A stretch of 64,000 nt of DNA from Panacibacter ginsenosidivorans (GCF_007971225.1 NZ_CP042435.1:4715501-4779500), one strand, 5' to 3'. Positions 51,909 through 61,992 are shown, numbered from the stretch's first letter. Numbers and translations: made by a program. Notes: generated by a model not told the origin, from the sequence alone.

Positions 51909-52670
51909 TTAAAATTTGATTCCTGCCGAAACAGTTATGCTGCTATAAAAATTATTTATTTTAACAGAAGGAAAATCAAAGTTGGTCTCTTTACCAGAAA
52001 CTGCGCTGGCCTTAACGGGAGAAAACATAATGAAATCGGATCTCAAATCCATAAAATATACAGGCTTATTTACGAAACGCCACAGACCCGTTACTGTAAG
52101 GCCTGGCTGTATATGTGTATGGCTAATCGATGAGGTATTTGAAGTATAATTGTATATATCATTAGATGATGAACGTTGGGTTATATCAAGTTTATACAAT
52201 GCCATTACCGGGCCGATACCAATACCTGAGTTTTTCTTTGTATTATTAAGTATATATGTAGCAGAAAGGGCAGTTACCCGACTGCTGAAGTTTATGTAAT
52301 GGTCTTCTTCAATATTCGCATTATCGTAACCTTTAACTTCACCTTTATGAAGAAGACTTACATTTATTTCAAGTGTTGTATTTTTTGTTAATTCCCGCCC
52401 ATACCTGATACGACCTTTTATATTGCTGCCGCTGGAAATCATTGGATAGTAAGTTTTGCTGTCAATTACAATACCATAGAATTCCAGGTTGAAAATACTC
52501 AAATCTCCAAAACCATTTTTTTTAAACTCATTTGCAATTTGTTTTGAGGGTCCACCGAAGAAATAACCGGTTTCTATACTTGCGTAATTTTTTTGTGCGT
52601 TTACTTTTGAGCTGGCTAATATTAATAAGATGCATGCTATAATAGTGCGGGAATTGAATATCTTCTTCAT
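51909..52670 (-). CDS. Hypothetical outer-membrane beta-barrel protein
   Basis: 253 residues. Signal peptide MKKIFNSRTIIACILLILASSKVNA, then alternating strands: YASIETGYFFGG, LEINVSLLHKG, INFSSRVTALSATYILN, ending FYSSITVSAGIKF with a terminal Phe. It looks like an eight-stranded or larger barrel as in OmpA-like surface proteins, but no family is recognised. Start at 52670 set by the signal. The 272-bp gap to the next gene shows no further feature. Confidence 0.65.
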   Translation of the reverse strand: MKKIFNSRTIIACILLILASSKVNAQKNYASIETGYFFGGPSKQIANEFKKNGFGDLSIFNLEFYGIVIDSKTYYPMISSGSNIKGRIRYGRELTKNTTLEINVSLLHKGEVKGYDNANIEEDHYINFSSRVTALSATYILNNTKKNSGIGIGPVMALYKLDITQRSSSNDIYNYTSNTSSISHTHIQPGLTVTGLWRFVNKPVYFMDLRSDFIMFSPVKASAVSGKETNFDFPSVKINNFYSSITVSAGIKF

Positions 52671-52942
52671 AATTGTAAGTTTTAAGCTGACAGAATTGAT
52701 TGATGGTATAAAAGTAGAACCGTGCAAAGCTGATAGCTAATTGAATACTGCATGTATAGCCATGTGTTTTGCGAAAAACAATTATTAAAGAATTTTTTTA
52801 GCCTTTTATATGGTAAAATGCAAATTGAATAAGCTTAGTAATTGTTGCAAACGCAAATCTTACCATTATTAAATTCAAGGATTTCAAACTTTCCTGTGCT
52901 ATTTTATCTAAACACATCAAAGCATGTTATTTTTACAACCCT

Positions 52943-53806
52943 ATGCAGGATGTAAAGTATATAAAACTGGTTGAGTGTCCACGGGATGCCATGCAAGGCT
53001 GGCTGCATTTTATTCCAACGCAACAAAAGGTCGCTTATATAAATGCATTACTCAATGTTGGCTTTGATACCATTGATTTTGGCAGTTTTGTTTCTCCAAA
53101 AGCTATTCCTCAAATGGCAGACACAAAAGAAGTATTGAACGGTTTGCAATTGAGAAGCAGCAAAACAAAGCTTCTCGCTATTGTTGCTAATATGCGTGGT
53201 GCGGAAGAAGCTGTTTTATTTGATGCAATTGATTATCTGGGCTTTCCTTTTTCTATTTCACCAACATTCCAACTCCGCAATACGAATAGTACTATTGAAG
53301 AAAGCTTCAGCAGGGTAGAAGAGATACAAAACCTCTGTATTAAAAATAAAAAGCAGCTGGTTATTTATTTAAGTATGGGCTTTGGAAACCCATACGGTGA
53401 TGTTTACAACGAAAGTATTTTAACGCATTGGGCTGCTGAAATCGCAAAGCTTGATGTAAAGATCATCTCTCTTGCAGATACAGTGGGTGTTGCCACGCCA
53501 CAACAAATAAGCGCAGCATTAAATGTTTTGATCCCGCTTTACAAAGACATAGAATTTGGCGTACACCTGCATTCTGCTCCCTTAAATATTTGCAATAAAT
53601 TACAGGCAGCAGTTGATGCAGGTTGCAAAAGATTTGACGGAGCCTTAAAAGGCATTGGTGGTTGCCCTATGGCGCAGGACGATCTTGTAGGTAATATGCC
53701 TACAGAATTAATGATTTCTTTTTTTGAACAGCAACATTTACTTGCCGGTTTAAATAATGATGCCTTACAGTATTGTTTACAACTTGCCAATAAAATATTT
53801 GTATAA
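52943..53806 (+). CDS. Hydroxymethylglutaryl-CoA lyase-like protein (HMGL/DRE-TIM)
   Basis: 287 residues. LVECPRDAMQGW at the start replaces the usual VExxRDGxQ and keeps Arg-Asp; GFDTIDFGSFVSPKAIPQM, LADTVGVATPQQI and FGVHLHSAP with the metal His-x-His are as in HMG-CoA lyase, and GGCPMAQDDLVGNMPTE contains the catalytic Cys loop. It would split HMG-CoA into acetoacetate and acetyl-CoA in leucine breakdown or ketone metabolism. Its stop overlaps the start of the GSCFA gene by one base (TAATG). Confidence 0.85.
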   Translation: MQDVKYIKLVECPRDAMQGWLHFIPTQQKVAYINALLNVGFDTIDFGSFVSPKAIPQMADTKEVLNGLQLRSSKTKLLAIVANMRGAEEAVLFDAIDYLGFPFSISPTFQLRNTNSTIEESFSRVEEIQNLCIKNKKQLVIYLSMGFGNPYGDVYNESILTHWAAEIAKLDVKIISLADTVGVATPQQISAALNVLIPLYKDIEFGVHLHSAPLNICNKLQAAVDAGCKRFDGALKGIGGCPMAQDDLVGNMPTELMISFFEQQHLLAGLNNDALQYCLQLANKIFV

Positions 53807-54783
53807 TGAAGTTATTAGCTGATATAAATATTAAACAATTACAACCACCAATAACTTATACAGATAAATTATTGCTCACAGGCTCCTGTTTTACCGAGCA
53901 TATCGGTAATTATCTTATGGATGTAAAATTTAATGTGCTGCAAAATCCAAATGGTATTTTGTTTGATCCGTTAAGTGTTTGTAACAGTCTTGTTTCGTAC
54001 ATACACAATAAACAGTATACGGAAAATGATCTTTTTTACCTTAATGAAAGTTGGCATAGCTGGCACCATCACAGCAGATTTTCTAACCCGGATAAACCGG
54101 AATGTCTGCGATTGATAAATGCATCACAGACTTCAGCACATGATTTTATAAAGGAAGCCAACTGGCTAATAATTACATTAGGATCTTCGTTCAGTTATAA
54201 ACTTGTGAACACATCAATGCATGTGGCTAACTGTCACAAAGCCCCTTCACAGATGTTCATCAAACATCTTTGTACAATTGAAGAAACTGTTACGGCCCTT
54301 GATGGCACTATTCATCAGCTTTTTCATTTTAATAAGGCACTGAAAATTATTTTCACTATTAGTCCTGTTCGTCATTTGCGTGATGGAGTTGTGGAGAATA
54401 ACCGCAGCAAGGCAAGATTGATAGAAGCTGTGCATCATCTTGTAAATAAATTTGATAAACTTTATTATTTCCCGTCGTACGAGTTGTTAATAGATGTATT
54501 GCGTGATTATCGTTTTTATGATATAGACCTTGCACACCCTAACTATGCGGCCACGCAATTTGTGCTGGAAAAATTTTCAGAATATTGTTTTGATGACAAC
54601 GCAAAAAAACTTTCAGAAGAAATAAAAAAGATCGTCATTGCATCTAATCATAAACCGTTTAATGCACAATCGCATCAGCATAAACAGTTTCTTTTGACTC
54701 ATCTAGAGAAAACAACACAATTGCAGCAACAATATCCTTTTCTTGATTTTAATAAAGAGTTGCAGTTTTTTTCTGCACAGTAA
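53806..54783 (+). CDS. GSCFA domain protein
   Basis: 325 residues. LLTGSCFTEHIGNYL is the GSCFA signature that names the family; NPNGILFDPLSVCNSL, FYLNESWHSWHHHSRFSN and TISPVRHLRDGVVENNRSKA are also typical. This is an SGNH-like fold with unknown substrate. Coupled to the HMG-CoA-lyase-like gene through TAATG, an arrangement that suggests a common purpose. No signal peptide. Confidence 0.9.
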   Translation: MKLLADINIKQLQPPITYTDKLLLTGSCFTEHIGNYLMDVKFNVLQNPNGILFDPLSVCNSLVSYIHNKQYTENDLFYLNESWHSWHHHSRFSNPDKPECLRLINASQTSAHDFIKEANWLIITLGSSFSYKLVNTSMHVANCHKAPSQMFIKHLCTIEETVTALDGTIHQLFHFNKALKIIFTISPVRHLRDGVVENNRSKARLIEAVHHLVNKFDKLYYFPSYELLIDVLRDYRFYDIDLAHPNYAATQFVLEKFSEYCFDDNAKKLSEEIKKIVIASNHKPFNAQSHQHKQFLLTHLEKTTQLQQQYPFLDFNKELQFFSAQ

Positions 54784-55017
54784 TTTTTTTGAGCCGGTCC
54801 AAAGAATAATTATTAAGCTTTCGTTGCGTCGCACTCTTGTACTAAAGAAATAGTTTCAGCAGTATGCAGGTTTGCATGTTTACAAGTTTGATAAGCAACA
54901 AAAAGCCTTTGAACTTTGAAACATTTAAATGTGTAAACCTGTTCAATAATGTTAAACAGTACAAGTGTGCGACGCAACTATAGATGCACAAAGCTTTGCA
55001 GCTTAGTTCATAAAAAT
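54784..55017. repeat. Head-to-head repeat pair (class A forward, class A reverse)
   Basis: Forward copy 54784-54843 (TTTTTTTGAGCCGGT arm, core at 54823-54842) and reverse copy 54958-55017 with GTACAAGTGTGCGACGCAAC and AGCTTAGTTCATAAAAA. The spacer is 114 bp. Fills the gap between convergent genes. Confidence 0.9.
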
Positions 55018-55052
55018 AGAACTGCAATACAACCAGTGATGTATTATGAACG

Positions 55053-56780
55053 TTACTGCATAAGTCTGTACACAGGATAACGTAAATGCTCAGGTTCGTA
55101 ATAAGGAGAATTTTTATATACGAAATTTAGTTGCGCTGCTGATGATGCAGCAAAAGCAGTATCTGTTCTTTTCTTTTCTTCAAGTTGTGTACGCAATTCA
55201 GGATGTTGTTGTAAAAAATCAGCTGCAACATCTTCCCATCGGTAATCACTGTAGCCTTCTTTTTGTTGCAGTATGGCATCAAAAAAATTCCAGTGAAAAT
55301 AACTGTCATCTGCCTGTGGTTCTAAAGTTTCTACAATGTACCTGTCTGCACGCTGGCCTGTATAAATAATATAATCACCTTTAAGAAAACGAATGCTGCC
55401 GGGCATTTCCGTAACCTTTACATTATAATTAAAATGATGTTTTTCATAAGGCCTTGCAGCTGATTTATAATCATCAATGTGATAATAAGACACATTAATT
55501 ACTGTGTCTTTTTTTATACGATCAAACCGTACGCCATTCAGTTTTAAAAGATCAATAGCATTTTGCCAGCCCTGCGGAATAATATATGCTTTTGGCTTTT
55601 GTATGGTTAACATTGGTTTATAAGTATTATAAAATTTAACCTGCTTTTCAAAAGGTTTATTATGGTCATAATACAATCGTTGCATATCTGTTACAACGCT
55701 TGTCTTGTAAGCTGCTTCATAACCTTTAAAAGGTATCAAATCATATTTTGAAGAATCAACCTGCCAGCTTATGGTAAAATTTTTTTGCTGTTCAACGGCT
55801 TCTATGGATGCTTTTCTCTTAGCGATAATCTCTGCAGCATATGTACCAGCCTGCTCTATTACTGTTTGCATAAAAGCATACGTACTTATAACACGGTCTT
55901 TAAAAGGCTTGAGCATATGCGTTTCCGGTACAAAAGCTATTGTTTGAAAAAGAGCAGCATAACCGCTGCTATATCTTGGAGGATCGTAGAAGGCTTCCCA
56001 GCCAGTTTCAACATTTCCCTCTTCAAAATTTACATACGGGCACATGGGCCATTGCTTGGCTTCCATACTTTTAAACAAGGCTGGTTCAAATGTTTCATGC
56101 AAAAAAGAACCAATTTCCCCACCTAATTTATTGTGCTGTGTGGTAAGCATGGTCATTGTATGCTGGTAATCGGCGCCGTCACTTACATGATTATCTATAA
56201 AAATATCAGGGTCAAGCCATTGAAATATTTCTTCAAATGCATGCGCATCTTTTGAGTCGGCTTTTATGAAATCCCTGTTAAGATCAAGGTTCTGCGAGTT
56301 GCCCCTAAAGCCATAGCTTTCCGGGCCATTTTGATTAACCCTGGAGAAGTTGTTACGATTAAGACTGCCTCCAATGTTGTATATGGGAATGGCTGCTATC
56401 ACTACGTTTACAGGAATTTTTAACTTACCTGTAGCAAGGTCACGCATAAGCATCATGCTCGCATCGACACCGTCTGGCTCACCGGGATGAATGCCATTAT
56501 TTACCAGTATAACTACTTTGTTTTTGCGGTGCCATTCTGCGGGATTAAAGTTCCTGTCGTTACTAAAAATAACCAGTTGCAACGGGTATCCTGCATCGGT
56601 GGTATCAAATTTTTTTATATCTATAGTATTAAATTTGGCTTTAAGAGCGTTATAGTAATCAGTGCACCCGAAATAAGTGACAGTTTGTAAACCTTTGGTT
56701 TTTTCAAAAGTTGTAGTAAATTGTTGTGCCAAGCCAGCTATATTATTCAGAAGAAAAATACTAATAATTAATTTTTTCAT
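55053..56780 (-). CDS. Secreted M14-family zinc carboxypeptidase
   Basis: 575 residues; signal MKKLIISIFLLNNIAGLAQ. Zinc ligands His98 and Glu101 in NGIHPGEPDG and His198 in IDNHVSDG; NLDLNRDFIKAD contains the substrate-binding Asn-Arg, and AFVPETHML the catalytic Glu. The last 200 residues form an extra domain of unknown function. M14 proteins of this long type remove C-terminal residues outside the cytoplasm. Divergent from the two-component system with 30 bp between start codons, so they could share control. Confidence 0.85.
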   Translation of the reverse strand: MKKLIISIFLLNNIAGLAQQFTTTFEKTKGLQTVTYFGCTDYYNALKAKFNTIDIKKFDTTDAGYPLQLVIFSNDRNFNPAEWHRKNKVVILVNNGIHPGEPDGVDASMMLMRDLATGKLKIPVNVVIAAIPIYNIGGSLNRNNFSRVNQNGPESYGFRGNSQNLDLNRDFIKADSKDAHAFEEIFQWLDPDIFIDNHVSDGADYQHTMTMLTTQHNKLGGEIGSFLHETFEPALFKSMEAKQWPMCPYVNFEEGNVETGWEAFYDPPRYSSGYAALFQTIAFVPETHMLKPFKDRVISTYAFMQTVIEQAGTYAAEIIAKRKASIEAVEQQKNFTISWQVDSSKYDLIPFKGYEAAYKTSVVTDMQRLYYDHNKPFEKQVKFYNTYKPMLTIQKPKAYIIPQGWQNAIDLLKLNGVRFDRIKKDTVINVSYYHIDDYKSAARPYEKHHFNYNVKVTEMPGSIRFLKGDYIIYTGQRADRYIVETLEPQADDSYFHWNFFDAILQQKEGYSDYRWEDVAADFLQQHPELRTQLEEKKRTDTAFAASSAAQLNFVYKNSPYYEPEHLRYPVYRLMQ

Positions 56781-56810
56781 AATTTGTAACCAGAATTTTA
56801 CTTGAAGATA

Positions 56811-57509
56811 ATGGAAAACACGTACAGGATACTCATTGCCGAAGACGAACCTAAACTTGGATTGGTGATCCAGGAGGAACTGGCACGCCAGGGCTACCAG
56901 GCAGACATGGCCTATGATGGGGCAATAGCTGAAAAACTCTTTAACCAGCACAGCTATTCTTTGATACTGCTTGACATAAACCTGCCCTATAAGAACGGAC
57001 TGGCTTTATGTAAAGAATTCAGACAGCAAAACAATAAAGTGCCCATTATTATGCTTACTGCATTGGGTGAGATTCAGGATAAAGTAGATGCTTTTAGCCT
57101 TGGTGCTGATGATTATATCGTAAAACCCTTCCACTTTGACGAGCTCTTTGCAAGAATAAAAGTTTTCCTGAAAAGAGCTGAAAATACAGCTCAATTCAGC
57201 GATAAAATAAATGTTGGGGATCTTGAAATAGACATGAATAAAAAAACGGTTACCCGTGCAGAAAAAAATATAAATCTTACAGCCAAGGAATTTTCTCTGC
57301 TGGTGCTGCTCTCAAGAAACAAAGGCAAAGTAATTTCGAAGGCCGAGATTATGGAAAAAGTATGGGAGCTAAGTTTTGATACTGGTACCAATACAATTGA
57401 AGTTTACATTAGTTTTCTACGAAATAAGATCGATAAGCCTTTTGAAACAAAACTTATTCATACCAAGCCGGGCTTTGGATATTATGTTAGGGAGGCGCCG
57501 CTGTCATGA
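56811..57509 (+). CDS. OmpR/PhoB-family response regulator
   Basis: 232 residues. Receiver domain with ILIAEDEPKLG, phosphoacceptor Asp55 in LLDINLP, MLTA and the switch Lys in DDYIVKPF; winged-helix DNA-binding domain with LTAKEFSLLVLLSRNKGKVISKAEIMEKVW and TNTIEVYISFLRNKI. Start at ATG 56811; the in-frame TTG at 56802 is less likely. The stop overlaps the start of the sensor kinase gene by 4 bp, and the divergent M14 peptidase gene is a candidate target. Confidence 0.9.
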   Translation: MENTYRILIAEDEPKLGLVIQEELARQGYQADMAYDGAIAEKLFNQHSYSLILLDINLPYKNGLALCKEFRQQNNKVPIIMLTALGEIQDKVDAFSLGADDYIVKPFHFDELFARIKVFLKRAENTAQFSDKINVGDLEIDMNKKTVTRAEKNINLTAKEFSLLVLLSRNKGKVISKAEIMEKVWELSFDTGTNTIEVYISFLRNKIDKPFETKLIHTKPGFGYYVREAPLS

Positions 57510-58885
57510 GAGTTCGGCTAAGGTTTGTTGTTACACTTACCCTGGTTGTTTCAGCAATCCTGGCTATCTCCTTCTTTATTATTTATACGCTTTACGCACA
57601 AAACAGAAAAAAAGATTTTGATAACCGTCTTTGGGCACACGCATATAACACCTACAGAAATCAGTATAGAATAAATGATACCGACAAAGAAGTAATGTCA
57701 AAACTTACTTATTATTTGCCTGGTTCTCCTACTGAATTTTCTTCTGTTATTATCGATAGTTCTTATCATTTAGTAGCGTCAAATCCCCGTGATTTTAAAT
57801 ATACCATTGACACAAACCTCCTTTTTAATATAAAGGATTCAAAAGAGTTGTACTTTCTGAATGGAGACTCGCAAAGTGTAGGTCTTTATTTTAACCAATA
57901 CGATCATGAGTGTTTTGTAATTGCTACAGGTTACGACAAGTTTGGTCTTGCCCGTTTACATTCTTTAAAGCTAACCATGATCTATGTTTCCATTGGCAGC
58001 ATCATCCTTCTGTGCATTTTTACATTTCTGTACGTTATGATCGTTACAAGGCCGCTAATAACACTTAGCATACAAATGCGTAAAGTAAGTGAGAACAATC
58101 TAAAACAACGTGTAAGCGTTGGAAAAGGAGATGCAAGACACAACGAGATTGTACGCATAGCTAAAAATTTCAACGGAATGCTCGACAGGCTGGAGCGGGC
58201 ATTTACCATGCAAAAGAATTTTGTCCACCATGCATCTCATGATCTTCGCACGCCACTTGCTACCATGCTTTCTCAAACGGAGTCTGCATTACGGAGAGAA
58301 CTCGCTCCCCAGGAGGCAAAAAAAGTACTGGAATCTTTAAAAGAAGATCAGCAGGGCATGATAGAACTTACTAACGCATTGCTGTTGTTATCACAATATG
58401 AAAATATTAATTACACTGCAGGATGGCCCGAAGTAAGACTGGATGAAGTGATGTATGATTCAATCGCCTCTATGCAGAAAATGTTTCCCGGGATAACTAT
58501 CAATTTTGATTTTTCCGCTGACGATGTTAATGAATCATACCTGTATCTTAAAGGTAATGAAGTATTGCTGCGCTCCGCATTCGTAAACCTGTTGAAAAAT
58601 GGGATTAAATATTCAGATGACAGCAAGGTAGATATAACGATGCAGCCCGAAGCGGGTAAAGTAATTATTCATTTTGAAAATCGGGGCCCGGTAATGCAGC
58701 CCGATGAAGTGGAAAGAATGTTCTTTCCTTTCTTCAGAGGCGAAAATGCGCAACAAAAAAAAGGCTTTGGCCTTGGCCTCTCCATAGTAAAAAGAATTAC
58801 AGAACTGCACAGTTGCCAGGTAACCTATAAAGTTATTAATGGTAATATCAATTGTTTCATATTAACTTTCTTTCGCTCGCAGTAA
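57506..58885 (+). CDS. Sensor histidine kinase
   Basis: 459 residues. TM1 about 8-30, a periplasmic sensor loop of about 125 residues, TM2 about 158-180, a HAMP domain (TRPLITLSIQMRKVSENNLKQR), HisKA with the phosphorylated His245 in HHASHDLRTPLA, and an ATPase domain with NLLKNGIKYS (N box), then KGFGLGLSIVKRI (G2). No PAS domain. Works with the response regulator encoded before it. The periplasmic loop gives no hint of a ligand. Confidence 0.9.
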   Translation: MRVRLRFVVTLTLVVSAILAISFFIIYTLYAQNRKKDFDNRLWAHAYNTYRNQYRINDTDKEVMSKLTYYLPGSPTEFSSVIIDSSYHLVASNPRDFKYTIDTNLLFNIKDSKELYFLNGDSQSVGLYFNQYDHECFVIATGYDKFGLARLHSLKLTMIYVSIGSIILLCIFTFLYVMIVTRPLITLSIQMRKVSENNLKQRVSVGKGDARHNEIVRIAKNFNGMLDRLERAFTMQKNFVHHASHDLRTPLATMLSQTESALRRELAPQEAKKVLESLKEDQQGMIELTNALLLLSQYENINYTAGWPEVRLDEVMYDSIASMQKMFPGITINFDFSADDVNESYLYLKGNEVLLRSAFVNLLKNGIKYSDDSKVDITMQPEAGKVIIHFENRGPVMQPDEVERMFFPFFRGENAQQKKGFGLGLSIVKRITELHSCQVTYKVINGNINCFILTFFRSQ

Positions 58886-58909
58886 ATTAATCATTGCAGG
58901 AAATTAGTA

Positions 58910-59058
58910 TTTTTCGGTGCAGGCAATTGAACTGCTATTAAGCTTCGTTGTGTCACTCACTTCAGGGTTCAGCAACAATGTCGGCCGAAGAACAAAGCGT
59001 ACAAGAGTGCGACGCAACAAAAGCATAAACGGAGTTACAAAACCCCTGGTTCATAGAT
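58910..59058. repeat. Head-to-head repeat pair (class B forward, class A reverse)
   Basis: Forward copy 58910-58968 with GTTGTGTCACTCACTTC and a changed end; reverse copy 58998-59058 with CGTACAAGAGTGCGACGCAAC and CCCCTGGTTCATAG. The spacer is 29 bp. Lies between convergent genes. Confidence 0.85.
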
Positions 59059-59108
59059 AAACCATTTAAAATAATTTCACCAGTTAGTGTCCTGATCATT
59101 TCTTTCAG

Positions 59109-61934
59109 TTACAAAGCTTCATCCACGAGGTACAAAATAGATTCATAATTTTCTTTTACCGCTTCAGACATTGCCATCTCGCATGTTTTGGTAGAAGAAT
59201 AATATCCATTATATTTTTCCTGCTTTACTTCTAATGCTTCCAGGTTTGTTGCAGCAGCAGTAAGTTCAGGAAATAAAAAACCACGGTCGCCTGCCATGCC
59301 ACAACAGCCTGCGTACTTCGGAACAGTAACTTCAGTTGCAAAATACTGCGCCAGTTTAATAAATTTTTGCGTTGTTTTCATTTTCTCCAAAGAACATACG
59401 GGGTGCAGTACAATATTTTTTTTCCTTTGTTTTATTGTAACTGCTGGTAATACCATATCATGTAGAAAATCAACACTGTCAAGGATAGTTATCCGGTCAA
59501 ATTTGACTTTGTTCTTTTCAGTCAATACAGGTCGAATATTATGCAATGTATAAGCACAGGAGCTTACATCAATTACGACTGGCAATGCACCCTCATTGCT
59601 GCTTTTCCATAGTTTTTCAATGATATTGTTTGCTGTAAAATAATAAGCATCTTTAAATCCCTTTGAAGAAAATATCTGGCTGCAACAACTGCCACTAACA
59701 TATTCTAAAACTTTCATATCAATACTTGCTTTGTTACAAATACTCACAAAAGTTTCCAAGATATTTTTTTCTTTTCTTTTATAAGTACCCAACATTCTGG
59801 ATATGCAACTTGGGAAATAGACTATTGTATTTTTGTAGTCTTTATTAGCAATTTGCTTATTTGATTTGATAACAGAAAGATCTGGAGGGTAACTAATTTG
59901 GCCTGACCATAGTGGCATAGCAGGAAAAACTTTTTTTATTCCATTTGTAATGCCGGTCATTGCATTTTTACCAAACAGTTTATTAATTCCAATGCCTGTT
60001 TTAAATGCAGCACGTGCAGACCATTCGATAGTTTTAAAATGCCTTGCAACCGATAAGGCAATCTTATTTTGAATGGTGGAATGATTTTCTCTCCTTAATC
60101 GTTTAACCAGGTCACCGGTATTAATATCAACCGGGCAAGCCGTAGCACATAAGCCATCAACAGCGCATGTATCCAAAACATCATATTGATATTGGGCTAA
60201 CAGCAATTTGTAATTTGAATCATTTCCTGCATTCTGCAATTGCTTCAATGCCCTGCGTATTACAATCCTTCTTCTTGGTGTGGCAGTAATATCACGGCTT
60301 GGGCATTTGTGTTCGCAGTAGCCACATTCAATACATTTATCTACTTCTTCTTCAACAGAAGGAAGTTCCTTTAGATTTTTTATATGCGTGTTCTTATCCT
60401 CATTGATGATTACACCAGGATTCAATAACAATTGCGGATCAACTGCCAATTTTATCTTTTGCATGATTGCATAAGCAGCACCGCCCCACTCTGTTTCTAC
60501 GAAAGGGGCCATATTGCGGCCTGTTCCATGCTCTGCTTTTAAACTGCCATCGTATTTTTCTACAACTAAGGTGATCACTTCACGCATAAATCGATCATAC
60601 CTTTCAATCTCACCTGTTGTGATAAAAGATTGTGTAACCACAAAGTGAATGTTGCCATCTTTTGCATGGCCGAAAATGATGGCATTGTAATAATGATATT
60701 TTTTGAATAGTTCCTGCAAGTCTAAAATAGCATCACCTAATTTTTCAACAGGGAAAGCTACATCTTCCAGTATCACTGTGGTACCGTTTGCACGCACTGC
60801 TCCTACAGCAGGAAATAGACCTTTGCGAACCTTCCATAAAAAATCCTGCGCTGCAGGATCATTGGTAAATACAGGTGTATTCAATAATGAAAGTGAAGAC
60901 GTAGTAGATAAGAAGCTGTTCACCCTTTCTTCCAGTTCTTCTGGATTATTTTCCTGGAATTCGATTAATAATGCTGCTGCTGTTTCAGGCAGCGTTTTTA
61001 CGATGGCCGGCATACCAGGTAAATGTTCTACAGCATGCAATGAAGCACGATCCATTAACTCAACCATTGCCGCACCTGCATTAGTAAGCGGAACAATAGC
61101 CTGGCATGCAGCATAAATATCGGGAAAGTACAAAAGCGTTGTTGACTTCTGTGGGTAATCAGGAACTGTTTGTAATACTGCTTCTGCAATAAAAGCAATT
61201 GTACCTTCTGCACCAATTAATAAATGAGCCAATATATCCAAAGCATGCTCATGATCAATAAAGGCATTTAACGAATAACCAACAGTATTTTTGGTTTGAT
61301 ATTTTCTTCGAATCTTATCATACAATATTTCGTTAGCTGCTATTTCTTTTTTTATAGCTGTAAGGCTCCTGTATAATTCATTACATTCTTTTTCAAAGCG
61401 GGTATAGTCTGCTTTATTTTCTGTGCTGAATGTTTTGCCATCAGGTAAAATAAAACGAATATATTTTGTAGTGTGATATGAATTCAGTTTTACGCCGCAA
61501 CACATACCACTTGAGTTATTTGATAAAATACCGCCCATCATTGCAGCGCTGATACTGGAGGGATCAGGGCCAATTTTTCTTTTATACTTTTTTAGATAAG
61601 CATTTACCATTGCACCGGTTATGCCTGGCTGCACACGCACTAAATTGCCATTGTTTTCAATTTGTATCTTATTCCAGTGCTGGCTTAAGTCAACTAAAAT
61701 GCCATCTGTTATAGATTGACCCGAAAGGCTTGTGCCACCTGTGCGGAACACCAATGGAATATTATATTCTTTCGAAAATTTAAATAATAAAATGATCTCT
61801 TCTTCATTAACAGGTTGTACAACTGCTTTAGGAATTAAATGATAAAAGCCTGCATCAGAAGCAAAAGAAATGAGATCAATATATCTTGTTCTGATTCGAT
61901 GTTCAGGTAATATTTTTTTTAATGCTTCTATCAT
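59109..61934 (-). CDS. FAD-linked oxidase / Fe-S oxidoreductase fusion (D-lactate dehydrogenase-like)
   Basis: 941 residues. The N-terminal PCMH/FAD_oxidase_C part holds PLVFRTGGTSLSGQSITDG and RIGPDPSS-type residues (KIGPDPSSISAAMMGG), and HAKDGNIHFVVT and EHGTGRNMAPFVE follow. The central part has two 4Fe-4S motifs, CIECGYCEHKCPSRD and CAVDGLCATACPVD. The C-terminus has CCG-type segments, YFPSCISRML and YAGCCGMAGDRGFLFPE. This is the GlcD+GlcF in one chain plan of membrane-peripheral D-lactate or D-2-hydroxyacid dehydrogenases. The hydroxyacid used is not certain. Monocistronic. Confidence 0.85.
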   Translation of the reverse strand: MIEALKKILPEHRIRTRYIDLISFASDAGFYHLIPKAVVQPVNEEEIILLFKFSKEYNIPLVFRTGGTSLSGQSITDGILVDLSQHWNKIQIENNGNLVRVQPGITGAMVNAYLKKYKRKIGPDPSSISAAMMGGILSNNSSGMCCGVKLNSYHTTKYIRFILPDGKTFSTENKADYTRFEKECNELYRSLTAIKKEIAANEILYDKIRRKYQTKNTVGYSLNAFIDHEHALDILAHLLIGAEGTIAFIAEAVLQTVPDYPQKSTTLLYFPDIYAACQAIVPLTNAGAAMVELMDRASLHAVEHLPGMPAIVKTLPETAAALLIEFQENNPEELEERVNSFLSTTSSLSLLNTPVFTNDPAAQDFLWKVRKGLFPAVGAVRANGTTVILEDVAFPVEKLGDAILDLQELFKKYHYYNAIIFGHAKDGNIHFVVTQSFITTGEIERYDRFMREVITLVVEKYDGSLKAEHGTGRNMAPFVETEWGGAAYAIMQKIKLAVDPQLLLNPGVIINEDKNTHIKNLKELPSVEEEVDKCIECGYCEHKCPSRDITATPRRRIVIRRALKQLQNAGNDSNYKLLLAQYQYDVLDTCAVDGLCATACPVDINTGDLVKRLRRENHSTIQNKIALSVARHFKTIEWSARAAFKTGIGINKLFGKNAMTGITNGIKKVFPAMPLWSGQISYPPDLSVIKSNKQIANKDYKNTIVYFPSCISRMLGTYKRKEKNILETFVSICNKASIDMKVLEYVSGSCCSQIFSSKGFKDAYYFTANNIIEKLWKSSNEGALPVVIDVSSCAYTLHNIRPVLTEKNKVKFDRITILDSVDFLHDMVLPAVTIKQRKKNIVLHPVCSLEKMKTTQKFIKLAQYFATEVTVPKYAGCCGMAGDRGFLFPELTAAATNLEALEVKQEKYNGYYSSTKTCEMAMSEAVKENYESILYLVDEAL

Positions 61935-61992
61935 TTTTTAGTCCCGTGCTGATTAAAATTTTCGGCTGCTAAAAGCTGAATAATATTTCCTT

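Noticed and set aside
59109-61934. Glycolate oxidase subunit assignment (GlcD or GlcF alone)
   Set aside because: FAD and Fe-S parts are in one chain, which fits the fused D-lactate/2-hydroxyacid dehydrogenase type better.
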